Of a DNA stretch of 64,000 nt, positions 27,728-36,290 are shown piece by piece. Both the position numbers and the translations under genes were made by a program. A model generated the notes under the pieces. The model was not told the origin of the DNA, ran no database searches, and saw nothing but the letters and a program-made list of their open reading frames with translations. This DNA is from Kribbella sp. CA-293567 (GTDB lineage: Bacteria > Actinomycetota > Actinomycetes > Propionibacteriales > Kribbellaceae). Each line of letters starts with the position of its first letter. Position 1 is the first letter of the stretch. The stretch is taken from assembly GCF_027627575.1 (NCBI RefSeq), contig NZ_CP114065.1, forward strand, positions 1,426,001 through 1,490,000, in the 5' to 3' direction.

Positions 27728-28039
27728 CGTCGTTCCCCTCCGGTGGCCTTCCGCGAGCCTCCGCGCCCGCGTCCCCTGTCACACACTCCGTGACGCGCAC
27801 ACAATCTACGCGGTTCCCGGTCTTCTGCGCGGAACCTTCTTCGATCCGTGACCAGCCCATCGCCCGGAGCGACCGAGCACCCCGGAATCGGTGACGACCA
27901 GCGTGTTCGGCCCTCGGATCCGCCCGCCGTCGCCTCGCCGGACAGTGGTCCGCCAGCTAATTGATTGCATTTTCAATCCAGTTCACGTCGACTGGAAACA
28001 ACAGTGAGTACAAAATTTAAGGATCTTTAGAGCCTTGAC

Positions 28040-28068
28040 GTGACGCTGAGTGATCCGCAAACTATAAG
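28040..28068 (+). promoter_or_regulatory. Predicted promoter of the helicase/HEPN unit
   Basis: GTGACG (28040-28045) and TATAAG (28063-28068) are spaced by 17 bp, a good sigma-A-like arrangement, at the edge of the AT-rich patch. The expected start is near 28075. Confidence 0.5.
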
Positions 28069-28091
28069 GCTCGCCGCGGAACGGCGAGCCT
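28067..28091 (+). promoter_or_regulatory. 10-bp hairpin/dyad at the start of the defence transcript
   Basis: AGGCTCGCCG (28067-28076) and CGGCGAGCCT (28082-28091) are perfect inverted repeats around CGGAA. The dyad overlaps the predicted transcription start, so it could be an operator or an early transcript hairpin. Confidence 0.55.
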
Positions 28092-28142
28092 CGAGGGCTC
28101 CGGCCGTCTCGGGCTGTTCGTTTCGTGCAAGGGGGAGCAATT

Positions 28143-31100
28143 TTGTCTGGTTCAGCGAACAACGAGCGATATGCGTTGGTGAGTCGCAAAGCGGCGGAAT
28201 GGGCCGCGAGCCTCGTCGACCTGGGGCATCGAAACACTCTGCTGCATTTCAAGGACACCAAAACCGCCAGTCTGGATCTGTCCGGTGCGGCTCTGGCGCC
28301 GCTGGATCGGTTGCTGTCCGGTTCAGCGGAGTCGTTGCGGGTGTTGCTGCCGGACCAGCAACTGCTCAAAGAAGCTTGCCTACGGGCAAAGAACATCAGG
28401 CGGCGGATCGTCGCGCTGGAGGAGGAGCAGGGAATCCAGGCCGGCCGGATCGCCCATGGCATGGTGCGGCTGGCTGTACGCCCAGGTGCGAGCGGGCGAT
28501 CGATGCCGGCTCTGCGAGCGCCACTGCTGCTCAGGGCGGTGGAAATCAATGCCAAGACGGTCAGCGAGAGTGACTACAGTCTCCAGCCCGGCGATGAGGT
28601 GGAAGTCAATCCGGTACTGCTCTACTCGCTCGTCCATGAGCATGGCGCGGAGTTGAAGCTCGAAGAGTTCACCGAGCGGCTCAACGCGGTCGCGGCTGAG
28701 GCGGACGGGCCGCAGGCTCGACTCCGGGAAGTTTACGAGGTGCTGCGAACCGAAGTCGCGCAATGGGATCTTGAGCTGGACCTCGAGGTCAAGACCGTGA
28801 TCGGCCTGTTCAGCTACGAGAAGCTGCCCATGGTGGAAGATCTTCAGAAAGCAACCGAGTTGCTGGCTGGCAACGATGTCATATCCGCGCTGGCGGGCGA
28901 TCTGGATGCGTTGAAAGCACTGCAGGAAGACGGCAGGGGATTTACTTTTGTCGAAATAGATGATATTTCGCCCAGTGAAGAAGTATTGGTGCAGGACGCG
29001 GACTCGTCGCAGGAGAAAGCGATCTCTGCTGCCCTGGCAGGTCACAACGTCCTGATCGAAGGACCACCGGGTACGGGCAAGAGCCAGACCATCGCCAATA
29101 TCATCGCGGGTGCTGCGGCGCAGGGTCAGAAGGTTCTCTTCGTCGCCGAGAAGCGCGCTGCGATCGAGGCGGTCACGCAGCGGCTCGCCGATGTCGATCT
29201 CGAGGGTCTGGTCTTCGACCTGCACCAACAGAAGCTGAACAAACGGCAGCTCGCGCAGCAGTTGGCTCAGAGTCTTGATCGGGCCGCCGCGGAACGTCCG
29301 GTACGGGTCGACGAACTGAACGCCGGGTACGCCGACCGGCGCAGGCGCGCGGTCGCTTACACCAAGGAGTTGCACGCCGTGCGGTCTCCTTGGGAAGTTT
29401 CGGCCTTTCAGGCCATGGAAGAGTCGTTCCGGCTTTCGCCCGCGGCGCAGAGCCGACTCAGGTTTCGTGGTTCGGTGCTGCGGACCCTCAGCGCAGGAGT
29501 CATCCGCGAGGTGACCCAAGACCTTCAGGAGTATGTGGAGTCCGGCGGGCCCAGGATCCGCCGGGGAGAGTCGCCTTGGTCGAACGCGACCGAGGTGCGG
29601 ACCGAGGACGACATTCACCGGATCCTCCTCGAACTCGACGCGCTCACCGCGAAGACCCTGCATCGAAGTACCCAGGACATGGAGCTGATCCTCCGGCAGA
29701 CCGGCCTGGCCAAGCCGGCCGGAATCGACGGCTGGAGCGAGGTCCTGGAGGTCCTCGGCGGAATCGAGCAGGCGGTCGCGGAGTTCGGGCAAGAGGTGTT
29801 CCGCAGCGACCTCGACTCCCTGTACCTGGCGACGGCCAATCGCTCGGTCCGGAAGGCAGAGGGGCGCAAGATGTCCTTCGGCGAGCGGCGGCGTGCCGTG
29901 AAGGCCGCGAGGGCGATGTCGAGACGTGGCATCAAGCGGCGGCAGGACCTGAACCGGGCGATAGTCGAAGTCTGCCGCCAGCAAGAGCGATGGCGGCAGC
30001 TGGGTGGGCAGCAGAGCGATCCCTCCGGCGTCGACGGACTGGCGGATATCGTCAGCCACTACAGCGATCTGCGGAACCAGCTCGCGGCCGTTGCGCTGTG
30101 CGCCAGAATCGAGGACCTGGATCGCCGTCCGGCCGAAGACGTCCAATCGCAACTGGAGAAGCTCGAGGCCGACAAGGACACGTTGTTCCGGATGCCGCGA
30201 CTTACCGCGTTGACGCAGCGGTTCGAGTCCGCCGGCCTGAGCGCGCTGCTCGACGAGATCGTCGAGCGCAAGGCCGATGGAGAACAGGCGGCGGCCATCC
30301 TGCGGCACGCCTGGTTGCACTCCCTGATCGACCAGTTCAAGGTGTCGTCACCAGTACTACGAGACTTCGCCGCGGGCTTCCATACCCGCACTGTCACCGA
30401 GTTCTGTGCCGCCGACGTGCGGTTGCGTGATGTCGCGCCCCAGCGAGTCCGTCGTGAAGTCGCGCGGATGCTCAGCGAGGCCTGCGACGAGTACCCCGAT
30501 CAAGGAACACTGGTGCGGAACCAGGCGAAGCGCAAGACGGGCCACATGTCGATTCGCCGGTTGGTCGAGAGCGCATCCGACGTTCTGCTCGCGCTTCGGC
30601 CCTGCTGGGCGATGTCGCCGTTACTGGTGAGCAAGACGCTGCCTGCCGACTGTCTCTTCGACATCGTCATCTTCGACGAGGCGAGTCAGATCCTGCCGCA
30701 GGACGCGATCACTTCGATCATTCGTGGGCGAAGGATCGTCGTGGCCGGTGACGACCGCCAGCTTCCGCCGTCCACGTATTTTCAGCGGATGCTGGGTGGC
30801 GCGGAGGGCGAAGAAGAGGAGGAGGACAGCGCCGGGGACCTGAAGGACTACGAATCGATCCTCGCCAGGCTCGGCGGTGTGCTGACCCAGCGGCATATGC
30901 TCCGGTGGCACTACCGGAGCCGTGACGAACGATTGATCGCCTTCTCCAACAACGAGATCTATGATCGGCAGCTTGTCACCTTCCCAGGTGTGCTCGAAGG
31001 CAGCCCCATCACGCTGGACGTGGTGGACGGCCGGGCGGTCCCGGGACAGGACGGCTCGGCCGTGGCCGAGGTCGACAAGGTGGTGGAGCGCGTACTGGAG

Positions 31101-32069
31101 CATGCCACCGAACGTCCGGACGAGAGCCTCGGCGTCATCGCGATGAGTCAGAAACACGCGGATCGGATCGATGTCGCTCTACGGGCTGCGCTGCGGGAGA
31201 AGCCTCAGCTGGAATCCTTCTTCGGTGACGAGATGGGCGCGTCTCGGCGGTTCTTCGTGAAGAACCTGGAACGAGTCCAAGGTGACGAGCGCGATGCAAT
31301 CATCCTCAGTGTCGGCTACGCGAAGCGGCCCGATGGCCGGGTGGCGCGAACCTTCGGTCCGCTGAACCGTGAAGGTGGTGAGCGACGGCTGAACGTTGCG
31401 GTCACCAGGGCGAAGCGCCGGATGATGGTCGTCTCGTCCTTCTCCCACGCCGATCTGGAGCCGCGTCCGGACCGCAGCGGCGCCGAGCTGCTCCGCAGAT
31501 TCCTCGAGTTCGCTGAGCTCGGCGGAGATCTGAGCCGGGTCGGGCGGCTGACGGGCGGAGAGATGAACGGCTTCGAGGACAGCGTCTTCACCGCATTGCG
31601 TGAGGCGGGGATCCCGGTCTATCCCCAATGGGGTTTCTCGGATGGATACCGGATCGACTTCGCTCTCGGGCACCCTGAGCAGAAAGCAGGATGGTGCTGG
31701 CGGTCGAGACCGATGGGGAGCAGTACCACCTGGCACACAGCGCGCGAGACCGCGACAGGCTTCGTCAGTCACACTTGGAGAACCTGGGCTGGCAGTTTCA
31801 TCGGCTGTGGTCCACGGCCTGGTTCTCCGACCCCGAAGGCGAACTCGAAAGTATTGTCGAGAGCTGGCGACGGGCGACGAAAGAAGAGGTTCCTGTCGTC
31901 GAACCGGTCGCGCGGGCAGCGGCGGACGTCGTACCGGCCGCGGTTCCGTCCGGACCACACCGAGCGCTGCCGCGTCCTGACATCCGCATCGGGCACAAGA
32001 TCAACGAGTACACCGATTACGAGCTGGTGTCTGTTTTCAGCTGGCTGTTGTCTGACGAGCTTTATCTGA
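28143..32069 (+). CDS. DUF4011/SF1 helicase with C-terminal nuclease, frameshifted
   Basis: Start is taken at TTG 28143, six bases after AAGGGGGAG; a GTG at 28125 precedes that site. The N-terminus (RKAAEWAASLVDLGHRNTLL) matches DUF4011. A superfamily 1 helicase follows: Walker A GPPGTGKSQT, Walker B IFDEASQ, VAGDDRQLPP, HYRSRDE and VTRAKRRMM. Then comes the start of a restriction-like (MTES_1575/DUF559-type) nuclease: EDSVFTALREAGIPVYPQ and YRIDFALGHPEQ. After about 31690 this frame turns into meaningless Arg/Ser-rich sequence until 32069, while the true continuation is in another frame from 31691. The intact product would have been about 1350 residues and end at 32194. Such proteins are typical of anti-phage loci. 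Confidence 0.85.
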   Translation: MSGSANNERYALVSRKAAEWAASLVDLGHRNTLLHFKDTKTASLDLSGAALAPLDRLLSGSAESLRVLLPDQQLLKEACLRAKNIRRRIVALEEEQGIQAGRIAHGMVRLAVRPGASGRSMPALRAPLLLRAVEINAKTVSESDYSLQPGDEVEVNPVLLYSLVHEHGAELKLEEFTERLNAVAAEADGPQARLREVYEVLRTEVAQWDLELDLEVKTVIGLFSYEKLPMVEDLQKATELLAGNDVISALAGDLDALKALQEDGRGFTFVEIDDISPSEEVLVQDADSSQEKAISAALAGHNVLIEGPPGTGKSQTIANIIAGAAAQGQKVLFVAEKRAAIEAVTQRLADVDLEGLVFDLHQQKLNKRQLAQQLAQSLDRAAAERPVRVDELNAGYADRRRRAVAYTKELHAVRSPWEVSAFQAMEESFRLSPAAQSRLRFRGSVLRTLSAGVIREVTQDLQEYVESGGPRIRRGESPWSNATEVRTEDDIHRILLELDALTAKTLHRSTQDMELILRQTGLAKPAGIDGWSEVLEVLGGIEQAVAEFGQEVFRSDLDSLYLATANRSVRKAEGRKMSFGERRRAVKAARAMSRRGIKRRQDLNRAIVEVCRQQERWRQLGGQQSDPSGVDGLADIVSHYSDLRNQLAAVALCARIEDLDRRPAEDVQSQLEKLEADKDTLFRMPRLTALTQRFESAGLSALLDEIVERKADGEQAAAILRHAWLHSLIDQFKVSSPVLRDFAAGFHTRTVTEFCAADVRLRDVAPQRVRREVARMLSEACDEYPDQGTLVRNQAKRKTGHMSIRRLVESASDVLLALRPCWAMSPLLVSKTLPADCLFDIVIFDEASQILPQDAITSIIRGRRIVVAGDDRQLPPSTYFQRMLGGAEGEEEEEDSAGDLKDYESILARLGGVLTQRHMLRWHYRSRDERLIAFSNNEIYDRQLVTFPGVLEGSPITLDVVDGRAVPGQDGSAVAEVDKVVERVLEHATERPDESLGVIAMSQKHADRIDVALRAALREKPQLESFFGDEMGASRRFFVKNLERVQGDERDAIILSVGYAKRPDGRVARTFGPLNREGGERRLNVAVTRAKRRMMVVSSFSHADLEPRPDRSGAELLRRFLEFAELGGDLSRVGRLTGGEMNGFEDSVFTALREAGIPVYPQWGFSDGYRIDFALGHPEQKAGWCWRSRPMGSSTTWHTARETATGFVSHTWRTWAGSFIGCGPRPGSPTPKANSKVLSRAGDGRRKKRFLSSNRSRGQRRTSYRPRFRPDHTERCRVLTSASGTRSTSTPITSWCLFSAGCCLTSFI

Positions 32070-32194
32070 CCCGGGATGCCCGGATCGAGCAGGGAATGAG
32101 GGAGCTGGGGTTCTCTCGTCGCGGCAAGAACATCATCGACCGACTCACGGCAGCTTTCGAGGCCGCGCGCACACAGAACAAGGGAGACCACTGA
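31691..32194 (+). CDS. Detached C-terminal end of the helicase-nuclease
   Basis: The frame from 31691 gives VLAVETDGEQYHLAHSARDRDRL, the second half of the nuclease core (E-x-D then Q-x-Y-H) that should directly follow HPEQ of the preceding frame, and then LENLGWQFHRLWSTAWF, the classic ending of MTES_1575/Vsr-like domains. A 100-residue helical tail follows. It ends in TGA overlapping the ATG of the next gene (TGATG), confirming that this is the original reading frame. The ATG at 31691 could allow separate translation, though no good ribosome site precedes it; more likely one base is missing in the GCAGGATGG stretch. Confidence 0.75.
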   Translation: MVLAVETDGEQYHLAHSARDRDRLRQSHLENLGWQFHRLWSTAWFSDPEGELESIVESWRRATKEEVPVVEPVARAAADVVPAAVPSGPHRALPRPDIRIGHKINEYTDYELVSVFSWLLSDELYLTRDARIEQGMRELGFSRRGKNIIDRLTAAFEAARTQNKGDH

Positions 32195-33063
32195 TGAAGC
32201 GGACACTCGATTCGATGACGATCGAGCGGCTGGCGAAGCTCATCGTCGACATGGGCGGCCCCTGTGAGCGCAAGGGATACCAGTTGGAGCAGTTGCTGCA
32301 GCGTTCCGCGTGGGCGGACCCGCCCGAGTACGACGGGAGCGCGCGAATCACGTGGTTGGTCGAGCAGATCGAGGCGCGAAACGACGGGACCGAGGACATC
32401 GAGCATCTGCTCTGCAGAGTCTGCGACCCGTTGGAGTACGACGGCGGGATGGAGATGGCCAAGTACTTCGCCGAGTTGGTGAACGCGATCCTCCTCCCCG
32501 AGCAGTTGATGGTCTCCTACGTGGGCCAGCGTCCGGTGCTGGCGGGAGTTTCAGGCGACGGCAGTCATCCGGTGTACACGGAGCCAGACGATCTGGAGCG
32601 GCGACTAGACGCTTTGATCGTGGACAAGGCGACCGTGCAGGTCTTGATGCACCGGCTGGCCGAGACCCGGATCTGCGAAGCGAACGGAGCCTATACGTTC
32701 GCGATCATCGGGATCGGAAGTCTGGTCGAGGGCGTCCTACTGGCAATCCTGACCGAACGGGACAAGGAATTTCGTGAAGGGCGGACCAAGGACCAATCCG
32801 GACGGACGGTGAAGCCCGAGCGGGCCGCGCTGGCGCACCTGATCGACCGGGCGGCCGAACGCCGGCTGATCCAGTTCGACGCCACCAGGTTCATGCACAC
32901 GGTTCGGGACTTCCGGAACTTCGTGCACCCGCGCAAGGAGTTGGTCGACCAGCCGGCCTTCGACCGCGACAGTGTCATGTTGTGCTGGGGACCAGTGGCT
33001 GCACTTCTCAACGACCTTGAGGAGAGCCTGGAAGAACTGGTGCCACCGGTGACGGCGGGGTGA
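32194..33063 (+). CDS. AbiJ-like protein with C-terminal HEPN-type domain
   Basis: 289 residues, coupled to the helicase by TGATG overlap. The N-terminal 110 residues (RLAKLIVDMGGPCERKG, LLQRSAWADPPEYDG) recall AbiJ N-terminal domains. The C-terminal helical half (residues about 155-265) ends in RDFRNFVHP (R238 to H245), fitting the R-x(4-6)-H signature of HEPN ribonucleases, which act in abortive infection and toxin systems. I infer an RNase effector triggered or restrained by the helicase partner. The domain assignments are from pattern only. Confidence 0.6.
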   Translation: MKRTLDSMTIERLAKLIVDMGGPCERKGYQLEQLLQRSAWADPPEYDGSARITWLVEQIEARNDGTEDIEHLLCRVCDPLEYDGGMEMAKYFAELVNAILLPEQLMVSYVGQRPVLAGVSGDGSHPVYTEPDDLERRLDALIVDKATVQVLMHRLAETRICEANGAYTFAIIGIGSLVEGVLLAILTERDKEFREGRTKDQSGRTVKPERAALAHLIDRAAERRLIQFDATRFMHTVRDFRNFVHPRKELVDQPAFDRDSVMLCWGPVAALLNDLEESLEELVPPVTAG

Positions 33064-33071
33064 AGCTGCGA

Positions 33072-33110
33072 TCGCCTTCGTCAACTAGCGCTCGTAGGTG
33101 ACGAAGGCGA
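33072..33110. terminator. Convergent terminator overlapping the folA 3' end
   Basis: TCGCCTTCGTCA (33072-33083) pairs perfectly with TGACGAAGGCGA (33099-33110), a 12-bp stem with a 15-nt loop. The right arm lies within the last codons of folA. It separates the rightward defence unit from the leftward folate genes. Confidence 0.7.
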
Positions 33111-33543
33111 AGCCGTCGTGGGGGACCCGGGCGGTCTCGTGCCAGACGGTGCGGTCGAAGCTGGGGAAGGTGACGTCGCCGGCGGGGGACTGGGCGACCT
33201 CGGTGAGCTCGAGGCGGTCGGCGTACGGGAGGGCCTGGCGGTAGATCTCGCCGCCGCCGGCCACGTACAGGTCGTTGCCCTCGGCAAGTTTCAGGGCGGC
33301 GTCGAGGTCGTGGGTGACCTCGACGCCGGGCGCGGACCAGTCCCGCTGCCGGGTGACCACGACGGTACGCCGGCCCGGTAGCGGGCGGCCGATCGAGTCG
33401 TAGGTCTTGCGGCCCATCACCAGCGTGTGGCCGAGCGTGAGGGCCTTGAAATGCTGAAGGTCCTCGCGGATCCGCCAGGGCAGGTCGTTGTCCCGCCCGA
33501 TCACGCCGTTGGCGCCGACCGCGGCGATCAGGATGACGGTCAT
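33085..33543 (-). CDS. folA: Dihydrofolate reductase
   Basis: 152 residues with the standard DHFR sequence: [49 protein letters not shown] and [13 protein letters not shown]. It reduces dihydrofolate to tetrahydrofolate with NADPH, regenerating the cofactor oxidised by thymidylate synthase. It is the second gene of a thyA-folA pair with an ATGA overlap (33540-33543). GC content is normal for the window. Confidence 0.95.
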   Translation of the reverse strand: MTVILIAAVGANGVIGRDNDLPWRIREDLQHFKALTLGHTLVMGRKTYDSIGRPLPGRRTVVVTRQRDWSAPGVEVTHDLDAALKLAEGNDLYVAGGGEIYRQALPYADRLELTEVAQSPAGDVTFPSFDRTVWHETARVPHDGFAFVTYER

Positions 33544-34337
33544 ACCGCGATCGGAGCCTTGATTCCGGGGTGCGGGTCGTAGCCGTCGAGGACGACGTCG
33601 GCGATCTCGTAGGAGTCGATCGAGTCGCGCTGGGCCAGCCGGAGCGTCGGCAGAGGCCGGGGTTCGCGGCTGAGCTGAAGATCTACTTGGTCAAGATGGT
33701 TCAGGTAGATGTGTGCGTCGCCGAGAGTATGAACGAAATCCCCAACCTCAAGATCTGTTTGTTGGGCGATCATGTGTGTCAGCAGGGCATAGGAAGCGAT
33801 GTTGAAGGGGACGCCGAGAAAGATGTCTCCAGACCGCTGATACAGCTGACAAGAAAGCTTGCCATCCGCAACATAAAACTGGAACATCGTGTGGCACGGT
33901 GGGAGTGCCATTTTTTCCAGGTCCGCCACATTCCAAGCGCTGACGATGTGGCGGCGAGAGTCAGGGTTGTTCTTGATGCTGTCGATAACAGCTGTGATCT
34001 GATCGAACGACTCGCCGTCAGGATCAGGGTTAGGCCATGAACGCCACTGCTGACCGTAGACCGGTCCCAGGTTGCACTGATGGTCTGCCCATTCATCCCA
34101 AATGGAGATGCCCTGCTCTTGCAGCCAACTGACGTTCGTATCGCCTCGAAGGAACCAGAGCAACTCACCAATCACTGACTTCATGTGCAGCTTCTTGGTG
34201 GTGACGGCAGGGAAGCCCGCGCCCAAGTCGTACCGGGACTGGTATCCGAAGACACTCAGAGTTCCGGTGCCTGTGCGATCGGTCTTCTTCGTTCCATGCG
34301 TTCGGACGAAGTCCAGGAGCTCGTGATACTGGCGCAC
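33540..34337 (-). CDS. thyA: Thymidylate synthase ThyA
   Basis: 265 residues, full length for bacterial ThyA. The catalytic cysteine lies in [12 protein letters not shown], with DRTGTGT near the N-terminus, [10 protein letters not shown] and the [15 protein letters not shown] and HIYLNH motifs. It methylates dUMP using methylene-tetrahydrofolate. Base composition is mosaic: the last 130 bp (33540 to about 33670) look like the neighbours, but the rest is far richer in A and T (runs such as ATTTTTTCC at about 33910). This suggests import of most of the gene from a lower-GC source. Confidence 0.95.
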   Translation of the reverse strand: MRQYHELLDFVRTHGTKKTDRTGTGTLSVFGYQSRYDLGAGFPAVTTKKLHMKSVIGELLWFLRGDTNVSWLQEQGISIWDEWADHQCNLGPVYGQQWRSWPNPDPDGESFDQITAVIDSIKNNPDSRRHIVSAWNVADLEKMALPPCHTMFQFYVADGKLSCQLYQRSGDIFLGVPFNIASYALLTHMIAQQTDLEVGDFVHTLGDAHIYLNHLDQVDLQLSREPRPLPTLRLAQRDSIDSYEIADVVLDGYDPHPGIKAPIAV

Positions 34338-34867
34338 GTCGTGAGGCTAGCATTCGATCGCAGATCGAAGCGGGATCTCAAGTGGCGTGTATCGGACGGC
34401 TCACATCTGTCGGGACAAGTTGGTCGCGATGCTTCACGCTCCGCAGCCATGGGAACGCTCCGCGACCGTAGCTGACTACCGATTGTGCAACCGGCGGGCG
34501 CTGTCTCGTCTCCGAGACCAGATGCCGGCTCGCGAACCTGGTCTCGTGTCGATAGAACCGCGAGCCTGGCTCGAAGGTCTGCTTCGGCGAGACGACTCAC
34601 ATGCCCCGGCGTGGAAGATGGGGAGTTCGGAGTTCGTCTGATCTTGCTGCCTGTCGAGATGTTCTCATCAGTCGGCCGCACGAATCCGGGAAAAGACGCA
34701 CTTGCCTGTAGTGCTTGACCAGGCATTTCCGGGCAGTTCGCCGATCGGCCGTTTCTTGCGCGAGGGCAGCCATCCGGTCGCCTCCAATTGTCGGGTACGC
34801 GATGGCTCCGCTTCAATGCTGAAGCTGGTTCTTCCGGCATTCTCACCAGAGCTGACAGACTCGGCAG
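34338..34867. other. Gene-free region upstream of thyA with a 17-bp dyad
   Basis: No convincing gene is seen in 530 bp; short open frames here have no family pattern. TTCGATC (34353-34359) and GATCGAA (34363-34369) form a perfect dyad with a 3-bp spacer 16 bp upstream of the thyA start, a likely regulatory site. The GC content remains below the window average up to roughly 34850, in continuity with the low-GC part of thyA. Confidence 0.6.
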
Positions 34868-35524
34868 GTGAGTTCTGACGAGTACGTGCTGACGCTGGTG
34901 CTGCAGGTGGAGAAGGCGGAGCGGCCGGGGCAGACCGACGCGCTGGAAACCGCGGCGCGGGCGGTGCTGGCGATCCTTGCCGACGACCGGTCGGCCGGCG
35001 AGGGGGAGTGGGCGGAGGTGATGCGCCGCTGGCAGGACGCTCGGATCCGGAAGGTGGTACGCCGGGCGCGGGGTGCCGAGTGGCGGCGGGCTGCCGAGCT
35101 GCCGGGGATCACGGTGGTGGGCGCCGCGGCGGTCATGCGGGTGTTTCCGCCGGTGCCGCTGGACGAGGTGCCTAAGGATCTGGCGAAGTTGCAGGTGACG
35201 GGGACGGATCTGGAGGATCCGGAGGAGCTGCCTGCCGTCGCGGACGGCGTACCGGTGCTGTGGGTGAATCCGGGGCTGACCATGTCGACCGGCAAGACGA
35301 TGGCGCAGGTGGGGCACGGTGTGCACCTGGCGTGGTTCGAGTTGTCGGATGCCGAGCGGAAGGCGTGGCGGGAGGAGGGTTTCCGGCTGGCGGTGCGTAC
35401 GGCGACGCCGCTGCTGTGGAAGGAGCTGATGGCGACCGGGCTGCCCGTCGTACAGGACGCGGGTTTCACCGAGATCGACCCCGGCAGCTACACGGTCATT
35501 GCCGACCATCCCGCTCTGCGCTAA
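34868..35524 (+). CDS. PTH2-family peptidyl-tRNA hydrolase
   Basis: 218 residues from a GTG start. The C-terminal half holds the PTH2 core: NPGLTMSTGKTMAQVGHGVHLA, then LPVVQDAGFTEIDPGSYTVIADHPAL. PTH2 enzymes release peptides from prematurely dissociated peptidyl-tRNA; this fold is archaeal-type and occurs as an additional form in actinobacteria. The N-terminal 100 residues (helical, charged) are an extension not found in the minimal 120-residue enzymes. Confidence 0.82.
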   Translation: MSSDEYVLTLVLQVEKAERPGQTDALETAARAVLAILADDRSAGEGEWAEVMRRWQDARIRKVVRRARGAEWRRAAELPGITVVGAAAVMRVFPPVPLDEVPKDLAKLQVTGTDLEDPEELPAVADGVPVLWVNPGLTMSTGKTMAQVGHGVHLAWFELSDAERKAWREEGFRLAVRTATPLLWKELMATGLPVVQDAGFTEIDPGSYTVIADHPALR

Positions 35525-35537
35525 ACCAAGGCCCCGT

Positions 35538-36161
35538 CTACCGCAGCTGGTATCCCGCCAGCACGATCGACTCCAGATCGGGATCGCCGTCGAGCAGGTA
35601 GCCCTCGTAGTTGAAGCCGAACAGAGTGCGAAGTGCGTCCTCGGCCAGTTCGAGGGGGTGGAAGGGGAGTGGGTACGGATCGTCGTCGTCGGCTTCCAGT
35701 GCATGCTCGCCGGCCCAGTAGGTCTGCTCGAACGGCAGCGGGTCGCCGAGGTTCTCGAAGACCCCGCCGTCGGGCGCCAGGCTGAGGGACCGTCGCAGCT
35801 TGCCGTCCGGCGTCCAGACCGCGTAGGCGAACCAGTCGACCACGCTGTGCATCGCGTGCAGGTAGACGGTCCGGCCGCCGGCCTCGGCGAGGTACTTCGC
35901 CGGCAGCGTCGACGGTCGGTCCAGGGCCACCTCGCCAGTGCAGACGATGGTGAGCCCGGGGAAGACAGCGGCGTACACGAGCCCGTCCGGCGGGTTCGCG
36001 TTCTGGCTCAGGTCGCCGTCCGCGAGCTCGGTCAGCTGCGCCCCCGGGTGGAGGCGCTCGACCAGTGCGCGGGTGGCGACGCGATCCGGTTCGGGATGCG
36101 CGCGGAGGACCTCGGCGACGTTTCCGTCGGCGTACAGCAACATCCAGTCCTTGGCGCCCAT
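35538..36161 (-). CDS. DUF6928-type protein of unknown function
   Basis: 207 residues, cytoplasmic, without membrane segments. The opening MGAKDWMLLYADGNVAEVLRA, the Val/Phe-rich GLVYAAVFPGLTIVCTGEV stretch and LPFHPLELAEDALRTLFGF are characteristic of an actinobacterial family that I recall as DUF6928; the number is from memory. No function is known. It begins 10 bp after the short reductase remnant, so it may be read from the ArsR promoter at 37.75 kb. Confidence 0.75.
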   Translation of the reverse strand: MGAKDWMLLYADGNVAEVLRAHPEPDRVATRALVERLHPGAQLTELADGDLSQNANPPDGLVYAAVFPGLTIVCTGEVALDRPSTLPAKYLAEAGGRTVYLHAMHSVVDWFAYAVWTPDGKLRRSLSLAPDGGVFENLGDPLPFEQTYWAGEHALEADDDDPYPLPFHPLELAEDALRTLFGFNYEGYLLDGDPDLESIVLAGYQLR

Positions 36162-36170
36162 GGAGACTTT

Positions 36171-36290
36171 CTACCGGATCCGGTAGTGCAGGTGGGTGAC
36201 TCGGTCGCCTTCGACGACCGGCGCGAGATTGCGGATACGCCGTTTCCAGCCGTCCAGCGAGACGACGGCGGAGGCGATCACCGTGGTCAT
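36171..36290 (-). pseudogene. 39-codon remnant of a RibD-like reductase
   Basis: Starting at the ATG 36290 (ATGA overlap with the upstream stop), the frame encodes MTTVIASAVVSLDGW then KRRIRNLAPVVEGDRVTHLHYRIR-like sequence ending in TAG at 36173-36171. The first 14 residues match the beginning, and the last 20 the end (GDxVTHLxYR), of RibD C-terminal/dihydrofolate-reductase-like proteins such as the one encoded immediately upstream. The central 140 codons are missing, so this looks like a paralogue reduced by an in-frame internal deletion. Confidence 0.6.

Larger units (their letters stand above)
27728..28142. other. Divergent intergenic region with AT-rich patch
   Basis: No gene is supported in these 415 bp. 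The left part carries the telA leader. The right part, about 27955-28066, is markedly AT-rich compared with its surroundings and contains the small inverted repeat GATTG/CAATC near 27963-27978, a promoter and a hairpin described separately. The composition change suggests that the rightward unit was acquired together with its own control region. Confidence 0.65.

Noticed and set aside
31640..31700. Classical programmed -1 frameshift site in the helicase
   Set aside because: No proper X-XXY-YYZ heptamer in the right phase with a downstream structure was seen around CAGAAAGCAGG, so a lost base is the simpler explanation.
33540..34337. Intron or selfish element in the low-GC thyA
   Set aside because: The coding sequence is continuous with all ThyA motifs at normal spacing; only composition is odd.
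34387..34641. 84-codon plus-strand frame between thyA and the PTH2 gene
   Set aside because: No family pattern and no ribosome site; other frames of similar length lie in the same stretch.
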